From the NCBI GenBank assembly GCA_965371445.1, contig CBDUYN010000021.1:23239-87238 (forward strand): a DNA stretch of 64,000 nt, read 5' to 3'. This DNA comes from DASWIG01 sp965371445. Its GTDB lineage: Bacteria; Acidobacteriota; Thermoanaerobaculia; Multivoradales; J023. Shown in pieces: positions 40,101 through 47,982 of this stretch. The notes under the pieces are model-generated. The model was not told the DNA's origin. It saw nothing but the letters and a program-made list of their open reading frames with translations, and made no database searches. Every line of letters starts with the position of its first letter. Position 1 is the stretch's first letter. The position numbers were made by a program, and so were the translations under genes.

Positions 40101-43100
40101 GACGGACGCGGGAAGGTTCTACACCCAGCTCGACGGCGCGGCGGCGGCCGTGGAGGATCCCGCCCTGGTACCGCGCGACTCGACGGTACGGCTGACGATC
40201 CTCACCTTCGAGGACAGCGCGTGGGTCCAGGTGCCGCCGACCGTCCTCGATCGGCACACCGCGCCGCGGGTAGCCCGGGCCATCCGTAACGCCCCGGATT
40301 GCGAGTCGCCGACAGGCCGCTGCGGCACCAACGTCGACAGTTGCTTCGAGCTGGCGGCCGCGCTCCTCACCCAGCCGTCGAGCCGCAAGCAGGTGCTCGA
40401 CGTCTCGACCGACGCCGAGGGGCGGGTGCGCGAGGAGGCTCGCGAGAAGGCGATCCTCGCTGGCATCGACGCGATCAACGCCATCGGCGTCGGCCCCGAG
40501 CCCGACGCGGCGGTGCTCGGCGAGATGATCCATCCGCGGCCGTCCGGCGGCGCCGACGGCTTCGTGATGATCGTTCGTAACGAGGTGGAATTCGCCGAGG
40601 CCCTGGGCCAGAAGATGGGACGCGAATCGAATCCGGACCTCGTCGTCTCCGTCACCGACGGTCTCGCCGAAACGGTGCCCGGGGCGACGAGCGTCTACAC
40701 GGTGCGAGTCGAGAACGCCGGGGCCGGCTTCCTGTCGCGGCTCACCCTCGACCACGCCCTGCCGCCGGCCTTGAACGGCGTCGCGTACGCGCCGTCCGAG
40801 GGCGTCTACGACGCGGCGAACGGCGAGTGGACGGACCTTGCGCTCGACACCGGCGACGCCGTGACCCTTGAGGTCACCGGCACCATCGACGCGGCGGCCG
40901 GCGGCACCCTCGCCTTCACGGTGACGGTGACGCCGGGCTCCGGCACCGACACGAACCCGGCCGACAACACGGCGACCGACCTCACCGAGCTACCGGGTCC
41001 GCCGGCGGAGCCGGAGCTTGTGGCCGTCAAGACCGACGATCTGGCCGTCGACAGCGACGGCGATGGCGTAGCGTCGCCGGGCGACACCCTGCGCTACACC
41101 TTGACCGCCTCGAACACCGGCAACGGCGACGCTTCCGGCGTCCTGGTGCGCGACTTGATTCCCGCGCACACCGTCCTGGTGGCGGGCTCGGTCACGTCGA
41201 GCCTCGGCGACGTGGTCACCGAGGAGCCGGTTGAGGTCGATATCGGCCTCCTGGCCGCCGGCCATTCGGCGGTCGTGACTTTCGACGTCGTGATCGTCCA
41301 CCCGTTCCCGCTCGACGTCGACACGGTCTCGAACCAGGGCACGGTCCTGAGCGACCAACTACCGGCGCTCCTGACCGACGATCCCGACGTCGACGGCGCG
41401 GCCGATCCGACTCTGACCCAGGTCACGGCGGCACCGCGGCTGGTGGCGAAGAAGACCGACGCCCTCGCCGCCGACCACGACGGCGACGGCGTGCCGTCGC
41501 CGGGCGACGAGATCGCCTATACGGTCACGCTGTCGAACCTCGGCTCGACTACGGCGACCGGCGTCTACTTCCTCGACCCGGTGCCCGAGCACACGACGCT
41601 CGTAGCGGGCTCGGTCAAGGCGAGCGCCGGGACGGTCGACGTCGGCGAGGACCCGTCCGAGGAATCGGTCGAGGTCGACGTCGGCGAGATCGCGGCCGGC
41701 GCCGAGGTCACGATCACCTTCCGCGTCCAGGTCACGAATCCGATCCCGGCCGGGGTCGCCGAGATTTCGAACCAGGGCGCCGTGGCGGCCGACGGTCTGG
41801 ACGCCGTCCTGACCGACGATCCCGACGCCGGCGGCGACGCGGATCCGACGGTGACGGTGATCACCGCCGCGCCGGTGCTGGTGGTCGAGAAGAGCGACGC
41901 GCTCTTCGCGGACCACGACGGCGACTCGGTCGCCTCGCCGAGCGACGAGCTCCTCTACCGGATCGAGGTCAAGAACACCGGCAATACCGGTGCGACGAGC
42001 GTCGTCCTGACCGACACGCTGGGCGCCCACCTGGCGCTCGTGCCGGGCACGGTTCAGGCGTCGCCGGGCGTCGTGCTCAGTGAGGATCCGATAGAAGTCG
42101 ACCTAGGCGTGGTCGCCGCCGGCGCCGAGCCCGCCGCGGTGACCTTCCGGGCGACGATCGCCGATCCGTTTCCGTGGGAGGAGACCGCGGTCTCGAACCA
42201 GGCGACGGTGACGAGCGCCGAGCTCGAGCCGGTACCGAGCGACGATCCCGACACGGAGCCCGTAGGTGATCCGACGGCGACGGAGGTCTTCATTACGGCG
42301 GAGGCCACGGTCGACGACGTCACGGTCGGCGAGAGCGACGGTACCGCCGTCTTCACCGTCAGCTTGTCGCGGGCGGGCAACCGTCCGGCGACGGTGAGCT
42401 TCGCGACGGCGGATTCCACGGCCACAGCCGGTGCCGACTATGAGAGCGCTTCGGGCGAGGTGGCCTTCGCGCCGGGAGAGACCAGCCATACGGTTCCGGT
42501 GACGATCCTTTCGGATCTCCTCGACGAGCCCGACGAGACCTTCACGGTCGAGCTCGCCGGGGCCGCCGGCGCGGTTCTCGCCGACTCAAGCGGCCTCGGC
42601 ACGATCCTCGACGACGACGAGCCTCCCTTCGTCTCGATCGCCGGCGTGACGGTTACCGAGGGCAACACAGATGCCGTCTTCGCGGTCACCCTTTCCGGTC
42701 CGAGCGGTTTCGACGTCACCGTGAGCTACCAGAGCTCGGACGTCACCGCTCTGGCCGGAGCCGACTACCAGGGCGCGGCCGGTGCGGTTCTGATTCCGGC
42801 GGGCAACCTGGCGGCGTCGATCACGGTGCCGGTCCTCGGCGACCTCGTCGACGAGCCCGACGAGACCTTCACCGTCCAACTGATCGGCCCGGTGAACGCC
42901 GTCCTGGCGACGGCGCTTGGTACCGGCACGATCCTCGACGACGACGAGCCGCCGTTGGTTTCGATCGACGATGTGACCGTCGTCGAGAGCGCCGGCGGCG
43001 CGGCCTTCACGCTGACGCTGACGGCCGAGAGCGGCTTCGACGTCACGGTGGGCTACGCCACGGCCGACGTGACGGCCCTGGCCGGCAGCGACTACGTCGC

Positions 43101-44901
43101 CGCCACCGGCACGGCGACGATCCCGTCGGGCTCGCTCACCGCCACGGTGAGTGTGCCGGTTGCGGGCGATCTCATCGACGAGCTCGACGAGACCTTCACC
43201 GTCGAGCTAGCGGACCCGCAACACGTGGTCCTCGCCGACGGCAACGGCGAAGGGACAATCGTCGACGACGACGAAGCGTTGATCTCGATCGACGACGTTG
43301 CGGTCGAGGAGGGCGACTCCGGCACCGCCGACGCTGTTTTCACCGTAGCGCTTTCGACCCAGGCCGACCGCGAGATCCGTGTCGATTACGCGACGTTGTC
43401 CGGCATGGCCACCGAGGGCGAGGACTATCTCGCCGCCTCCGGCACCCTGGTCTTCCCGGCGTTTACGTCTGAGCAGACCTTCGCGGTGGCGGTGGTAGGT
43501 GACGTGATCCTTGAAGAGCTGGAGGAGAGCTTTACCGTCGAGCTCGCGAACGCGGTCGAGACGACGATCGCGGACGGCACCGGTTTAGGCACGATCTTCG
43601 ACGACGAGGTCTGCGAAGGACCGAACCTGCTGGTGAACCCAAACGCCGAGCGCCGTGGCGCGGACGTCGAGATCCCGGGCTGGGCCCACGCGGCCGGCAG
43701 CGACTGGCAGCGGCGCTTCTCGCCGCCCGAGCCTGTCGACGGCCGGGTCACGTTCTTCGCCGGCTCAAGCGGCCTCTCCGAGCTCTACCAGGACGTCGAC
43801 GTACGTTCCTACGCGGCAAGCGTCGCGCCGGAGGCGCGCCCGACCATGACTGGCGCGGCGGGCGGGCAGGTCTTCGCCTTTGAGGGCTTCGTCCGCACCT
43901 TCGACGAGGTGCCGCCCGACGTGGTGCGGATCCGGGTCGAGTACCGCGACGTGTCGAACCTGGTGGTGCTCGACGCCTACGACTCGGGCGAGGTCACGAG
44001 CCCGTTCGAATGGACTCGCCTCGCCGATGTCCGGACGGCGCCGGTGGCCACCGGTTGGATCCGGGTGAGTCTCATCGCGACGCGCTTCGCGGGCGAGGAC
44101 AACGACGCCTTCGTCGATGCGCTCGTCCTGCGCTCGCACCGCGCGCCGACGCTCGTGATCGACGACGTCCAGGTCTACGAGGCCGACAGCGGATTGAGCA
44201 ACGCTGTCTTCACCGTCAACCTCTCCTGTGCCTGGGAGCACCAGGTCGACGTCGAATACACGACGGCCGACGGCACGGCCTTTGCGGTCGAGGACTACCT
44301 GACGACGAGTGGTCACCTCACCTTCCCGGTGGGGACCACGGAGCAGACGCTGGCCGTCCCGGTGGTGGGCGACGAGATCGACGAGCCCGACGAGACCTTC
44401 GTGGCGGATCTCTTCAACGCGGTAAGCGGCGGCGGTTTGGTCGTCCTGAATCCGCAGGGAGTGGGGACGATCCTAAACGACGACTTCTGTCCGCGTTCCC
44501 ACGGTTACTGGAAGAACCACACAGAGGTGTGGCCGGTCTACTGGCTGGAGATGGGCGGCGTCGAATACGAATTCGAGGAGCTCCTTGCCTTCCTCGAGTA
44601 CAAGGGACCCGACGCGTCGCTTCACATCGCCTTGCAGCTGGTGGCGACGAAGCTGAACCTGGCCCGCGGCGGCGATCCTTCCGTCCTGCCGATCGTCGAA
44701 GAGGCCGACGCCTTCCTCGCGGTCTTCCCGCCGGGGAGCGACCCGCGGGGCGCTGACCGCGAGTACGGCCACTGGATCAAAGACCAGCTCGACGCCTACA
44801 ACAACACCCAGTGTTCTGAGGACGACGGCGGTGGTGGCGGCAACGGCAACGGCAATGGCAATGGGAACGGCAATGGCAACGGCAACGGCGGCAAGGGCTG
44901 A
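28102..44901 (+). CDS. Giant secreted multi-domain protein (Calx-beta/CARDB/DUF11/VWA-like), 5599 residues
   Basis: The ATG at 28102 follows TTAGGAGCTGA; a signal peptide covers about residues 1-28. Approximate order: small N-terminal beta domain (30-130); DUF11 (133-250); CARDB-like (263-490); seven FG-GAP/VCBS-type blades with Ca-binding DxDGDG loops (550-920); three CARDB (976-1300); about 18 Calx-beta domains in groups from 1637 to 5460, with typical xxEGD starts and F/SGTLTFxPGET motifs. Between groups lie five NLLxNxGAE jelly-roll-like domains (near 1760, 2811, 3310, 3702, 5170) and one L-type-lectin-like domain (2367-2581). A VWA-like domain with DASSSM (3985-4176), four DUF11 (4179-4729), a SHGYWKNH domain (5463-5571) and a Gly-Asn tail complete it. 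It is probably a Ca-stabilised surface or released adhesin. RHS3 starts 36 bases later, suggesting co-expression. Confidence 0.9.
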   Translation: MMCNFKKRASLRLTGPLFLIILAVGAGAEDPPLLTSSFFGTVTVDGNPVDTGILVSAVIDGVELAAESVFTSPEGTAFRIDVPGDVASTLEIEGGVDGQTVVFRVAGSEVPQSGIFQGSIIQRLDLTAVPGSDLAVTIDDGLDSVARGDTLTYSLVVESLGPSDVTGVVLSATLPAQTSFLSASDGGAPDGASVTWPETTLGVSETLSRAFTVKVRPAAPLAFIELAATASVIDDGTHGLDPVLSNNTATNTTTLEAPDYDLPDLAIGFDNLSVVPEEVLAGDDVEVTVTVRNAGLGTAFDVPVEVFLGDPEKNVSLFSTLLDEVPASGNRQLRFTWTSTEGWHDLVAVADFRNDILELSEENNRASRELAAPPASGPDLVVTILDASGLEQSPTSLVLEGSLVVEIRNDGDTDVDVPVALRIFEDKDGDGEAGDGDPVIDSTLFAGPLPVASAIVRTLFGEPHTAAFYHPLLWLEVDPDDTIAEKREDNNRVPVFGNCLTDAPAPSFEPVEEWYLPGIEIETAPIVVQLTDDNGDGTIDSRDTPDVVFPGEDKDGVAVFAVSGLDGNRVWTFRSSVPYTLPSTVLNNLAAADLDGDGVAEVLVSLHDGRLLALSHEGQPLWTTASGVEGLGNRRPGSISVGDLTGDGVPEIVVGRTVLSNTGELIAKGTTNKGQNQNFYGPLGTVLVPGAFGYPHSIVADVDLDGIAEVVAGDTVYRLLNGVLEVVWDHEAPDRLMDDGFSAVANFDADPYPEIVYVSSNQVMILGHDGTVEAGPVSLIPIVPLERATFWGGAPTVADLDGDGLAEILVAGDTRLVAFRANLSVLWERWTDDQAAITSASAFDLDGDGAREVLYLDNWTFRILDGRSGEVLYSRPNTSKTASEYPVVADVDGDGRAEILVVSNTGFNGETGSRGLHVLGHPGWQGTRPVWNQYGCHVTNVLADGTVPASEVPSWSRDSAAGNTFRVNQQLPPPDAYLPNLTVAAPRLGAASTAGIPITLRLGNGGPAGAGRVSVAFYVGSPGAGEPVLEVVTDRGLPAGRWHDFTTTWQLPTDGATLVTAVIDSLGEVSECDEADNTVEFLISEVLLPDLVAVDLAAPTTAQSGQLVPLTLSVRNDGYAVAPAATVEVTTDPAAPFPTQLVLPEVSPGVTVDVTVPWESRGLAAGSYALTVRIDPTGLVQETSSSNNTATAALVLLAPGAPDLAAESLAVGGSTVPEGTDVALTAHVVNRGAALAGGFVAAFRVHGAEVGRIDHLAGLAAGEAVDVIYLLETLGRPGFLALDVVLDPDGAVAELDESNNVAANELSVTGSPLRLAALTDRVAYAPASDVAVELVAGNSTAVPAGLRLLAQVLDPYGAPLVVLTDQAVTLVPGETAFGFTWNTGLLAAGPYAVLAELYEGEVARARGVAGFSIQADVRVEATLFADRAAYGPEETVSLAGAVSNVGLNTPLSGLVTEETIVDAQFVPVFSQPGTLPPLAPGETAPLAATWPVANAAPGSYTANVAVRDANGKLVAFSSAAFTVESSAETGAGLDGELTVTPSLLGAGAPLVASWSVEHTGNAGFAGLVVRVDLVDLASEAVIDFADTTFDLPRGTAREGGSVFDSLELPPAGYLAVLKALVPAGEVTLSSRPFTVGRGVSVGDAMVVEGDSGSRLARFPVTLSPWGDQGGETQSSAAEEAVTVPYATRDSSALAGLDFTQTEGELVFAAGETAKEVVVPILGDTELEVDEVFLVVLGTPEGALPGDPYGVGTIVDEEGCASPNLLSNPGAEDDGPGLEPPGWTAAGQVYRGFGDPEPLTGTAYFVLAASSVLTQDVAITAFADSVDAGAQSFAFDAFVRAAGAPAPGEEIGRLAVEMLDGAGLVLDAFQAVGTADVAGWQMLGEVRGVPAGTRTLRVTIGNDSLSGAAVAFDLLAVRSLAQRTLRAGDVVVDEGNGAGAAHLSFTLACPGSGDVTVGYATVPGTAEDGTDFLGRSGTLTFPAGALEATLSIDVVGDVTDEDDESFGVVLSAPANAVVLDALGTITIRDDDGEVEISAGDVTVLEGDSGTGAPDRAEAVFEVTLSAPSGRSVEVGYTSVGASAASGVDYQAVSGTLTFAPGETLRTVTVAVVGDQLGEDDESFLLRLSNPVRATLADAEGAATIRDDDLVEISIGDVTELEGDAGGTRWLFPVELSLPSDRDVEVGYGTLDVTATAGVDYEAVSGTLVVPAGSTSAKVAVTVYGDAEEEEHERFLVLLSGAVNATLARPEGTGTIFDDDGVLISATDAAVRENAGEAEVTVVLSRPSSEEVRVDYATADVTAVAGEDYLAAAGTLVFPPGTTARVIHVPVIADTLGERDERFTVTLSGAVGGEILDAAADVLIADDDRWYITILSNSNSSYAPEPVEQCLVLTDGERDWRRIWAWNKQQVDLSRSFDKRFRFYLGDPSTARGGLVFMLQNKGAFAKGNSTLGQPVKPGVGVEMWTRGALFAPHPAEDHIAVLDNGIWHAGGVDFMPGSPTSTSFLPGGATAKDGQEHELRVIWNHLSRTLDVHFDDHEQLFYERDLVNGIFSGVEEVFYGFSAEDVGSSLQYICEVDFCDGAEGPKISIGDVRAFEGDSGMTEASFPVTLSCPSDQEVSLVWEAKDGTAVAGSDYLPASGVITFAPGETSHHAVVEIVNDTIGETHEAFTVELSSPQGAALRDAVGDGLIVSDDALFVAEGGSIVEGDPPMPQFSHLGPNLFRVSLPGPVTRTASVKYRLVSGSAIVGQDVKSRTGTLTFKPGDVVQPLPVLHLADTFQEGDESFFIELYDTSNGSVQSERFEVVIEDDDYDCPASANLVTNGGGNVGGNDEIFGWTPIGLWSYWSTGIDGTRSLGALGGAYRELYQDVDVSGFAERIDLGLQQFRFEGYLRRHGTSGQPEILVELRDATGQTVLESASYFLDVQPDSSWRSSPRFAKVFDAPAGTRTVRIRLISHANGTFYSNSTFDVISLQSLEVPVLTVRDVVVEEGDTGTVGATFSVDLVCPHYLPVSVDYFTADGTATAPADYAATSGSLVFLPGETHKSVTVAVVGDTLEEEAETFELRLGASTEAAVADAAGVATITGSELRVKVLPATSVAEGDTGTTSILFRIELSRPTNVEVRVGYATEGGTASAGEDFLESTGTLRFLPGERLKQVAVPVVGDTLQESDECFDFFLTSTTSGTLFRERQSACILNDDISVSIADTSAVEGGPESPGKLVFTVTLSLPSSKTVTVDYATSDGTAIAGQDYEATSGTLSFASGKTGATIEVPILGDLVPEATESLFVEITNPTHVHLGRSEAIGFAVDDDDCPSTNLLLNGGGEEALAGGEVPGWTEVLGTAWTAKPPKFLTQPVDGENVLKATGTGDQELAQDVDVSRLAWRLDAGVQRFLFAGFVRAENVTSDLARVVVEYLGAGGELLAAFDSGDLAGSHTAWQPVSDLLVAPRETRTVRVRLVTRDDDFAFDALALRALGVPTVFVPDVKVPEGDAGTKEFDVEVILACPADEEVVVGFVTADGTALAGSDYVSATGQVVFAPGETVKRFPVTVMNDLGYEPKESFYVDLTSSAHAPLAHTRAEVEVVDDDTQRLLYVDDVVVAEPDAGEITEGYAVLRLSPPNGQWASVDFVSQNATASSGDDFVVNAATVTFAPEESVKVVTFTIVGDNLVEGDESFWLRIPFSVSQNVVSTSPFVAVTILDNDDDGTCLGPNLLTNGDAEVWNADDTPAGWVPVEGSWRRSAGSGVIDQNVASFASLEVPVAELAQDVDVSLFADAVAAGLSLRLRYETRVAYSPWEEDDHPRVVLEFRDASNTVVLASHDSEAVTLPNGLWNIFTEELIVPPGTGWLRLRLRAERVRGETTDVYFDNVSLRPLAVPAASVEDVYVTEGDPAGEALFQVRLSCRAAVNVEIPYTTRDGEALAGADYQPVTGTFVFAPGEVLKSVAVPILDDTEIDPEESFRLELDPGSIPSGAAALARREAMAFLSDDDNIVLDLGLCMDASSSMTDAGRFYTQLDGAAAAVEDPALVPRDSTVRLTILTFEDSAWVQVPPTVLDRHTAPRVARAIRNAPDCESPTGRCGTNVDSCFELAAALLTQPSSRKQVLDVSTDAEGRVREEAREKAILAGIDAINAIGVGPEPDAAVLGEMIHPRPSGGADGFVMIVRNEVEFAEALGQKMGRESNPDLVVSVTDGLAETVPGATSVYTVRVENAGAGFLSRLTLDHALPPALNGVAYAPSEGVYDAANGEWTDLALDTGDAVTLEVTGTIDAAAGGTLAFTVTVTPGSGTDTNPADNTATDLTELPGPPAEPELVAVKTDDLAVDSDGDGVASPGDTLRYTLTASNTGNGDASGVLVRDLIPAHTVLVAGSVTSSLGDVVTEEPVEVDIGLLAAGHSAVVTFDVVIVHPFPLDVDTVSNQGTVLSDQLPALLTDDPDVDGAADPTLTQVTAAPRLVAKKTDALAADHDGDGVPSPGDEIAYTVTLSNLGSTTATGVYFLDPVPEHTTLVAGSVKASAGTVDVGEDPSEESVEVDVGEIAAGAEVTITFRVQVTNPIPAGVAEISNQGAVAADGLDAVLTDDPDAGGDADPTVTVITAAPVLVVEKSDALFADHDGDSVASPSDELLYRIEVKNTGNTGATSVVLTDTLGAHLALVPGTVQASPGVVLSEDPIEVDLGVVAAGAEPAAVTFRATIADPFPWEETAVSNQATVTSAELEPVPSDDPDTEPVGDPTATEVFITAEATVDDVTVGESDGTAVFTVSLSRAGNRPATVSFATADSTATAGADYESASGEVAFAPGETSHTVPVTILSDLLDEPDETFTVELAGAAGAVLADSSGLGTILDDDEPPFVSIAGVTVTEGNTDAVFAVTLSGPSGFDVTVSYQSSDVTALAGADYQGAAGAVLIPAGNLAASITVPVLGDLVDEPDETFTVQLIGPVNAVLATALGTGTILDDDEPPLVSIDDVTVVESAGGAAFTLTLTAESGFDVTVGYATADVTALAGSDYVAATGTATIPSGSLTATVSVPVAGDLIDELDETFTVELADPQHVVLADGNGEGTIVDDDEALISIDDVAVEEGDSGTADAVFTVALSTQADREIRVDYATLSGMATEGEDYLAASGTLVFPAFTSEQTFAVAVVGDVILEELEESFTVELANAVETTIADGTGLGTIFDDEVCEGPNLLVNPNAERRGADVEIPGWAHAAGSDWQRRFSPPEPVDGRVTFFAGSSGLSELYQDVDVRSYAASVAPEARPTMTGAAGGQVFAFEGFVRTFDEVPPDVVRIRVEYRDVSNLVVLDAYDSGEVTSPFEWTRLADVRTAPVATGWIRVSLIATRFAGEDNDAFVDALVLRSHRAPTLVIDDVQVYEADSGLSNAVFTVNLSCAWEHQVDVEYTTADGTAFAVEDYLTTSGHLTFPVGTTEQTLAVPVVGDEIDEPDETFVADLFNAVSGGGLVVLNPQGVGTILNDDFCPRSHGYWKNHTEVWPVYWLEMGGVEYEFEELLAFLEYKGPDASLHIALQLVATKLNLARGGDPSVLPIVEEADAFLAVFPPGSDPRGADREYGHWIKDQLDAYNNTQCSEDDGGGGGNGNGNGNGNGNGNGNGGKG
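33087..33113 (-). repeat. Dispersed C-rich palindromic element, copy 3 (inside the giant gene)
   Basis: Here the element is inverted relative to hisB; it contains CCCCTTGG-N5-CCAAGGGG. It is translated as SPWGDQGGE and interrupts the first Calx-beta domain between a beta strand (FPVTL) and the next (VTVPYAT), where other domains of the protein have only a short turn. Confidence 0.75.
44824..44898 (+). repeat. Gly/Asn hexanucleotide repeat at the 3' end of the giant gene
   Basis: Repeated GGCAAY units encode a (Gly-Asn)n tail followed by GGKG and the stop. It is a low-complexity flexible tail that could vary in length by slippage without changing frame, since units are multiples of three. Confidence 0.7.
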
Positions 44902-44937
44902 TCCGGCGGACGCCTTGGGAGATAATGGAGGCCAATC

Positions 44938-47130
44938 ATGAGTGACTTGGGACGCAAGATGCGCAAGTCGATCGTACAGGTTCTATGCCTGCTGCTCCTC
45001 GTCCAGGGGTATCCGGTGTTGGCGCTTCAGGAGGCGGGCTTCACCGTGGAGCCGGACCCGCCGCCGATCGGCGAGTGGGTCGAGCACGGGTTCGACGAGG
45101 CCCGGCGCCCTCTGGGGCGCTGGCGCTCGGCGTGGCGTCGGGCGTGGGAGCCGCTCTGGGCGAGCGCGTCGGCGGCGGGCGAAGAGCTGGCCTGGGAATG
45201 GGAGGTGGCGTCGTGGGCGGTGGCCGGTGCGCTGGGCCTCTCCGGGCCGGGCGGTGGCGGCGGTGAGCCGCAGCCGCCGATGCCGACGAAGCCGGACTAC
45301 AAGGCGGCGGAGCGTCCGCAGCCGGCACCGTTCGAGGTCGCACCGGAATTGATCGCGGGCAAGAACGCGCTTCACGAGATCCTGCTGGTGCCGGGCTGGA
45401 ACCTGGTTTCCTTGCCCAAGGCCCGGGAGGCGACGGATCCCGCGACCGTCCTGGAGTCGATCGCGGGCGGCTACACGCACGTCATGTCGCACGACGCCTG
45501 CGACGCCGCCGACCCCTGGAAGCTCTACGACCCGGAGAACCCCGAGGCGAGCGACCTTGAGGCGATCGACCCGACGACGGGACTGTGGCTCGAGGCGACG
45601 CTTCCCGTCGACCTGCTGCCCGAGGGAGAGCTGCCGGCGTCGGTGACGTTCGAGCTGTGTACGGGCTGGAACCTGGTGGGCTTTCCGGCAGGGCAGGCGC
45701 GTCCGGTTCGCAACGCCCTTCGGTCGATCGACGGCAAGTACATCCGAGTGATGGCCTACGAGTCCTACGACGCGGACGATCCGTGGAAGATCTACGACGT
45801 CGAGGTGCCAAGTTGGGCGAACGACCTGGCGGAGCTGCGTCCGGGCCGGGCTTATTGGGTCCTGGCGACGGAGGACGCGGAGCTCACGATCGCGAACGAG
45901 GGCGCGCCGCCGTCGGTGTCGTTGACGGTGCCGGAAGACCTGGCGGTCATAACGGCGCCGACCGACGTCCTGGGGACGGTGGAGAGCGCGTTGCTCAAGG
46001 AGTGGACGCTCTCCTACCGGGCCATTGGCGACGGGGACTGGTTGGAGATCGAGTCGGGGGTGGTGCCGGTGGCCTCGGGGAAGCTCGGAGTTTTCGATCC
46101 GACGCTTTTGCTGAACGGGCTCTATGAGATCCGGTTGACGGCGTCGGATTACCAAGGGCGGACGGTCGAGGGTGAGCCGATCGCGGTGTCGGTTGAAGGC
46201 AACATGAAGATGGGCCGTTTCACGTTGACTTTCGTCGACTTGGCGATTCCGCTCTCGGGCCTCGACATCGAGGTGGTTCGCACCTACGACAGTCGGGACA
46301 AGCGCCAGGGCGACTTCGGCGTTGGCTGGGCTCTGGACATCCACCAAGGGTCGTACCGCAACAATCGTCTTCCTGGTGACGGCTGGCAATTCAGTACTGG
46401 TTTCTTGCCCTGCGACTCGATCACCGAGAGGAAGTCTCATCTGACGACAATTCGTCTGTCGGACCGTGAGATCTATCGCTTTGCCCTGAGATTGCATCGC
46501 GGCGCGCCGACGCTCGGAGGTTGTTTCGCCGAGGCTTCCTTTGAGTTCGTCGATGGTCCGGTGCCGGGCAGCACGCTGACAATTCTTGATAGTACTGAAG
46601 TATTCTTTGCCAACGGCACGGATCGGGTCGTCGATCCTGCCTCCCAAGGAGTGTATGTGCCTCAGAATGTACGGCTGGTAACGCGAGACGGCCGGGTTTT
46701 CCATCTGAACTTGGATACGGGCGTCACCCATCTTGAAGATTTGAGCGGCAATGCGTTGGAAATTTCTACGGCAGGAATTACCCACTCGAGTGGAGTAGGA
46801 ATAGATTTCGTCAGGGACTCGGAGGGGCGCATTCGGAAAATCGTCGATCCGCGGGGTAACACTATTGTTTATGGCTATGACTCTGCCGGGGACTTGATTC
46901 AGAATACCGGCCGGGCGGGTGCGGAAACCCAGTTTGTTTATCGTGATCACTACTTGGAAGATATTCGCAACGCCTTGGGCGTGCGTGCCGTTCGCACCGA
47001 GTACGACGAAGAAGGTCGAATGATCAAGGTCATCGACGCGCTCGGGGAAAAGCTTGCTCTGGGGCACGACCTTGACGCCCGTCGCGAGGTGATGACCAAC
47101 CAACTCGGCCTAACCCGGATCGTCAAGTAC
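44938..47130 (+). pseudogene. RHS3, N-terminal part (rest inverted at 52054-55068 minus)
   Basis: This holds the first 731 residues of a third RHS protein: signal peptide (LCLLLLVQGYPVLAL), twin GWNL modules, Ig-like region and RHS entry (VVRTYDSRDKRQGDFGVGW). DNA close to RHS1 extends across the Ig-like part. The start ATG follows AATGGAGGCC and lies 36 bases after the giant gene. At 47130 the codons TRIVKY end; paralogues continue with DERGNVVRETDE or similar. Here the frame runs into antisense permease DNA and stops at 47232. The missing continuation, DSRGNVLRESDGLG, is at 55068 on the minus strand, exactly in frame. The gene is therefore split by inversion, and in this orientation a truncated exported protein would be made. 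Confidence 0.85.
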
Positions 47131-47982
47131 GTGAGCGGCGCGCTCGACCCCGGGCAGGGCTTCGACGCGGTGGCGCAGCTCGTCGTAGAAGGCGATTACC
47201 GCACCTTCCTCCTCGTAGCTCGCCCGCGGTAGGCTCAGATCCATCGCCAGGACGCCGCCGGCGTCGAAGCCGGGATCGATCGCCTGGAGCTTGGCGAAGC
47301 TGCGGATCATGAGCCCGGGATCCGCGCATCCCGCTCGCCACCTCCTCCTCGACCGGGAGGGCGAAGGCCGAGAACTGCATCTCCGCGGGATAGAGGCCGT
47401 CGGTCATCCAGCGTTCGGTCATGAGCTTGAGCTCGCCGTTCGCCTCGGTCGCCGTGCGGCCGGGGGCGAGGCGTTCGGCGACGTAGAGCCCATTGCGGCG
47501 CCGTAGAGGTCGCGCCACAGTCCCTCGTCGATCATCGCGACGGCCGGGCCGTTGGGCAGGTCCTCCTCGGCCGTGAACGTGCGTCCGGCCACCGGCTCGA
47601 CGCCGAAGACCTCGAAGAGGTTGGCCGTCACCCCGGCCGCCGCGAAGCTCTGGGGCTCGAAGTCGCCGGTGAGGCTGCGGCGCAGGCCGCTGTAGAAGGC
47701 CGCGGCGTCGTCGAGCGATTCGAGACGGTCGCGGTAGTCGAGGTACTCGGCCACCGAGACCCAGGTCTTGTCAAAGGCCTCCCAGCGGCTCCAGACCATG
47801 ACCAGGCTGCCCGTGTCTTCGTAGGGCAGAGGCTTCAAGAGCACCGCGTTGACGACGGTGAAAATCGCCGTGTTGGCACCAATACCGAGGGCGAGCGTCG
47901 CCGCCACGAGGACGGTGAATCCGGGCCGGCGGCGCAGCGCGCGGGCGGCGTAGACGATTTCCTGGCGTAAAGAGTCGAGCAT
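47131..47982 (-). pseudogene. ADOP-type (MacB/FtsX) permease, N-terminal part, decayed
   Basis: The start ATG at 47980-47982 follows GGAGGACAGG. MLDSLRQEIVYAARALRRR and the first membrane helix (VLVAATLALGIGANTAIF) are typical of acidobacterial ADOP permeases, followed by the periplasmic MacB-like domain up to AMIDEGLWRDLYGAA. The frame then shifts: LYVAERLAPGRTATEANGEL continues in another frame to about 47330, and MIRSFAKLQAIDPGFDAGGV resumes in the first frame. Compared with full ADOPs, the piece before LYVAERL and the central block of membrane helices are missing. It stops at the inversion breakpoint after GVERAAH, and the partner piece begins at 55069 on plus. Even if rejoined, the gene would be a pseudogene. 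Confidence 0.8.

Noticed and set aside
47100..47160. Site-specific invertase recognition site
   Set aside because: No inverted repeat longer than the ACG shared with the right breakpoint was found, and no recombinase gene is in the window.
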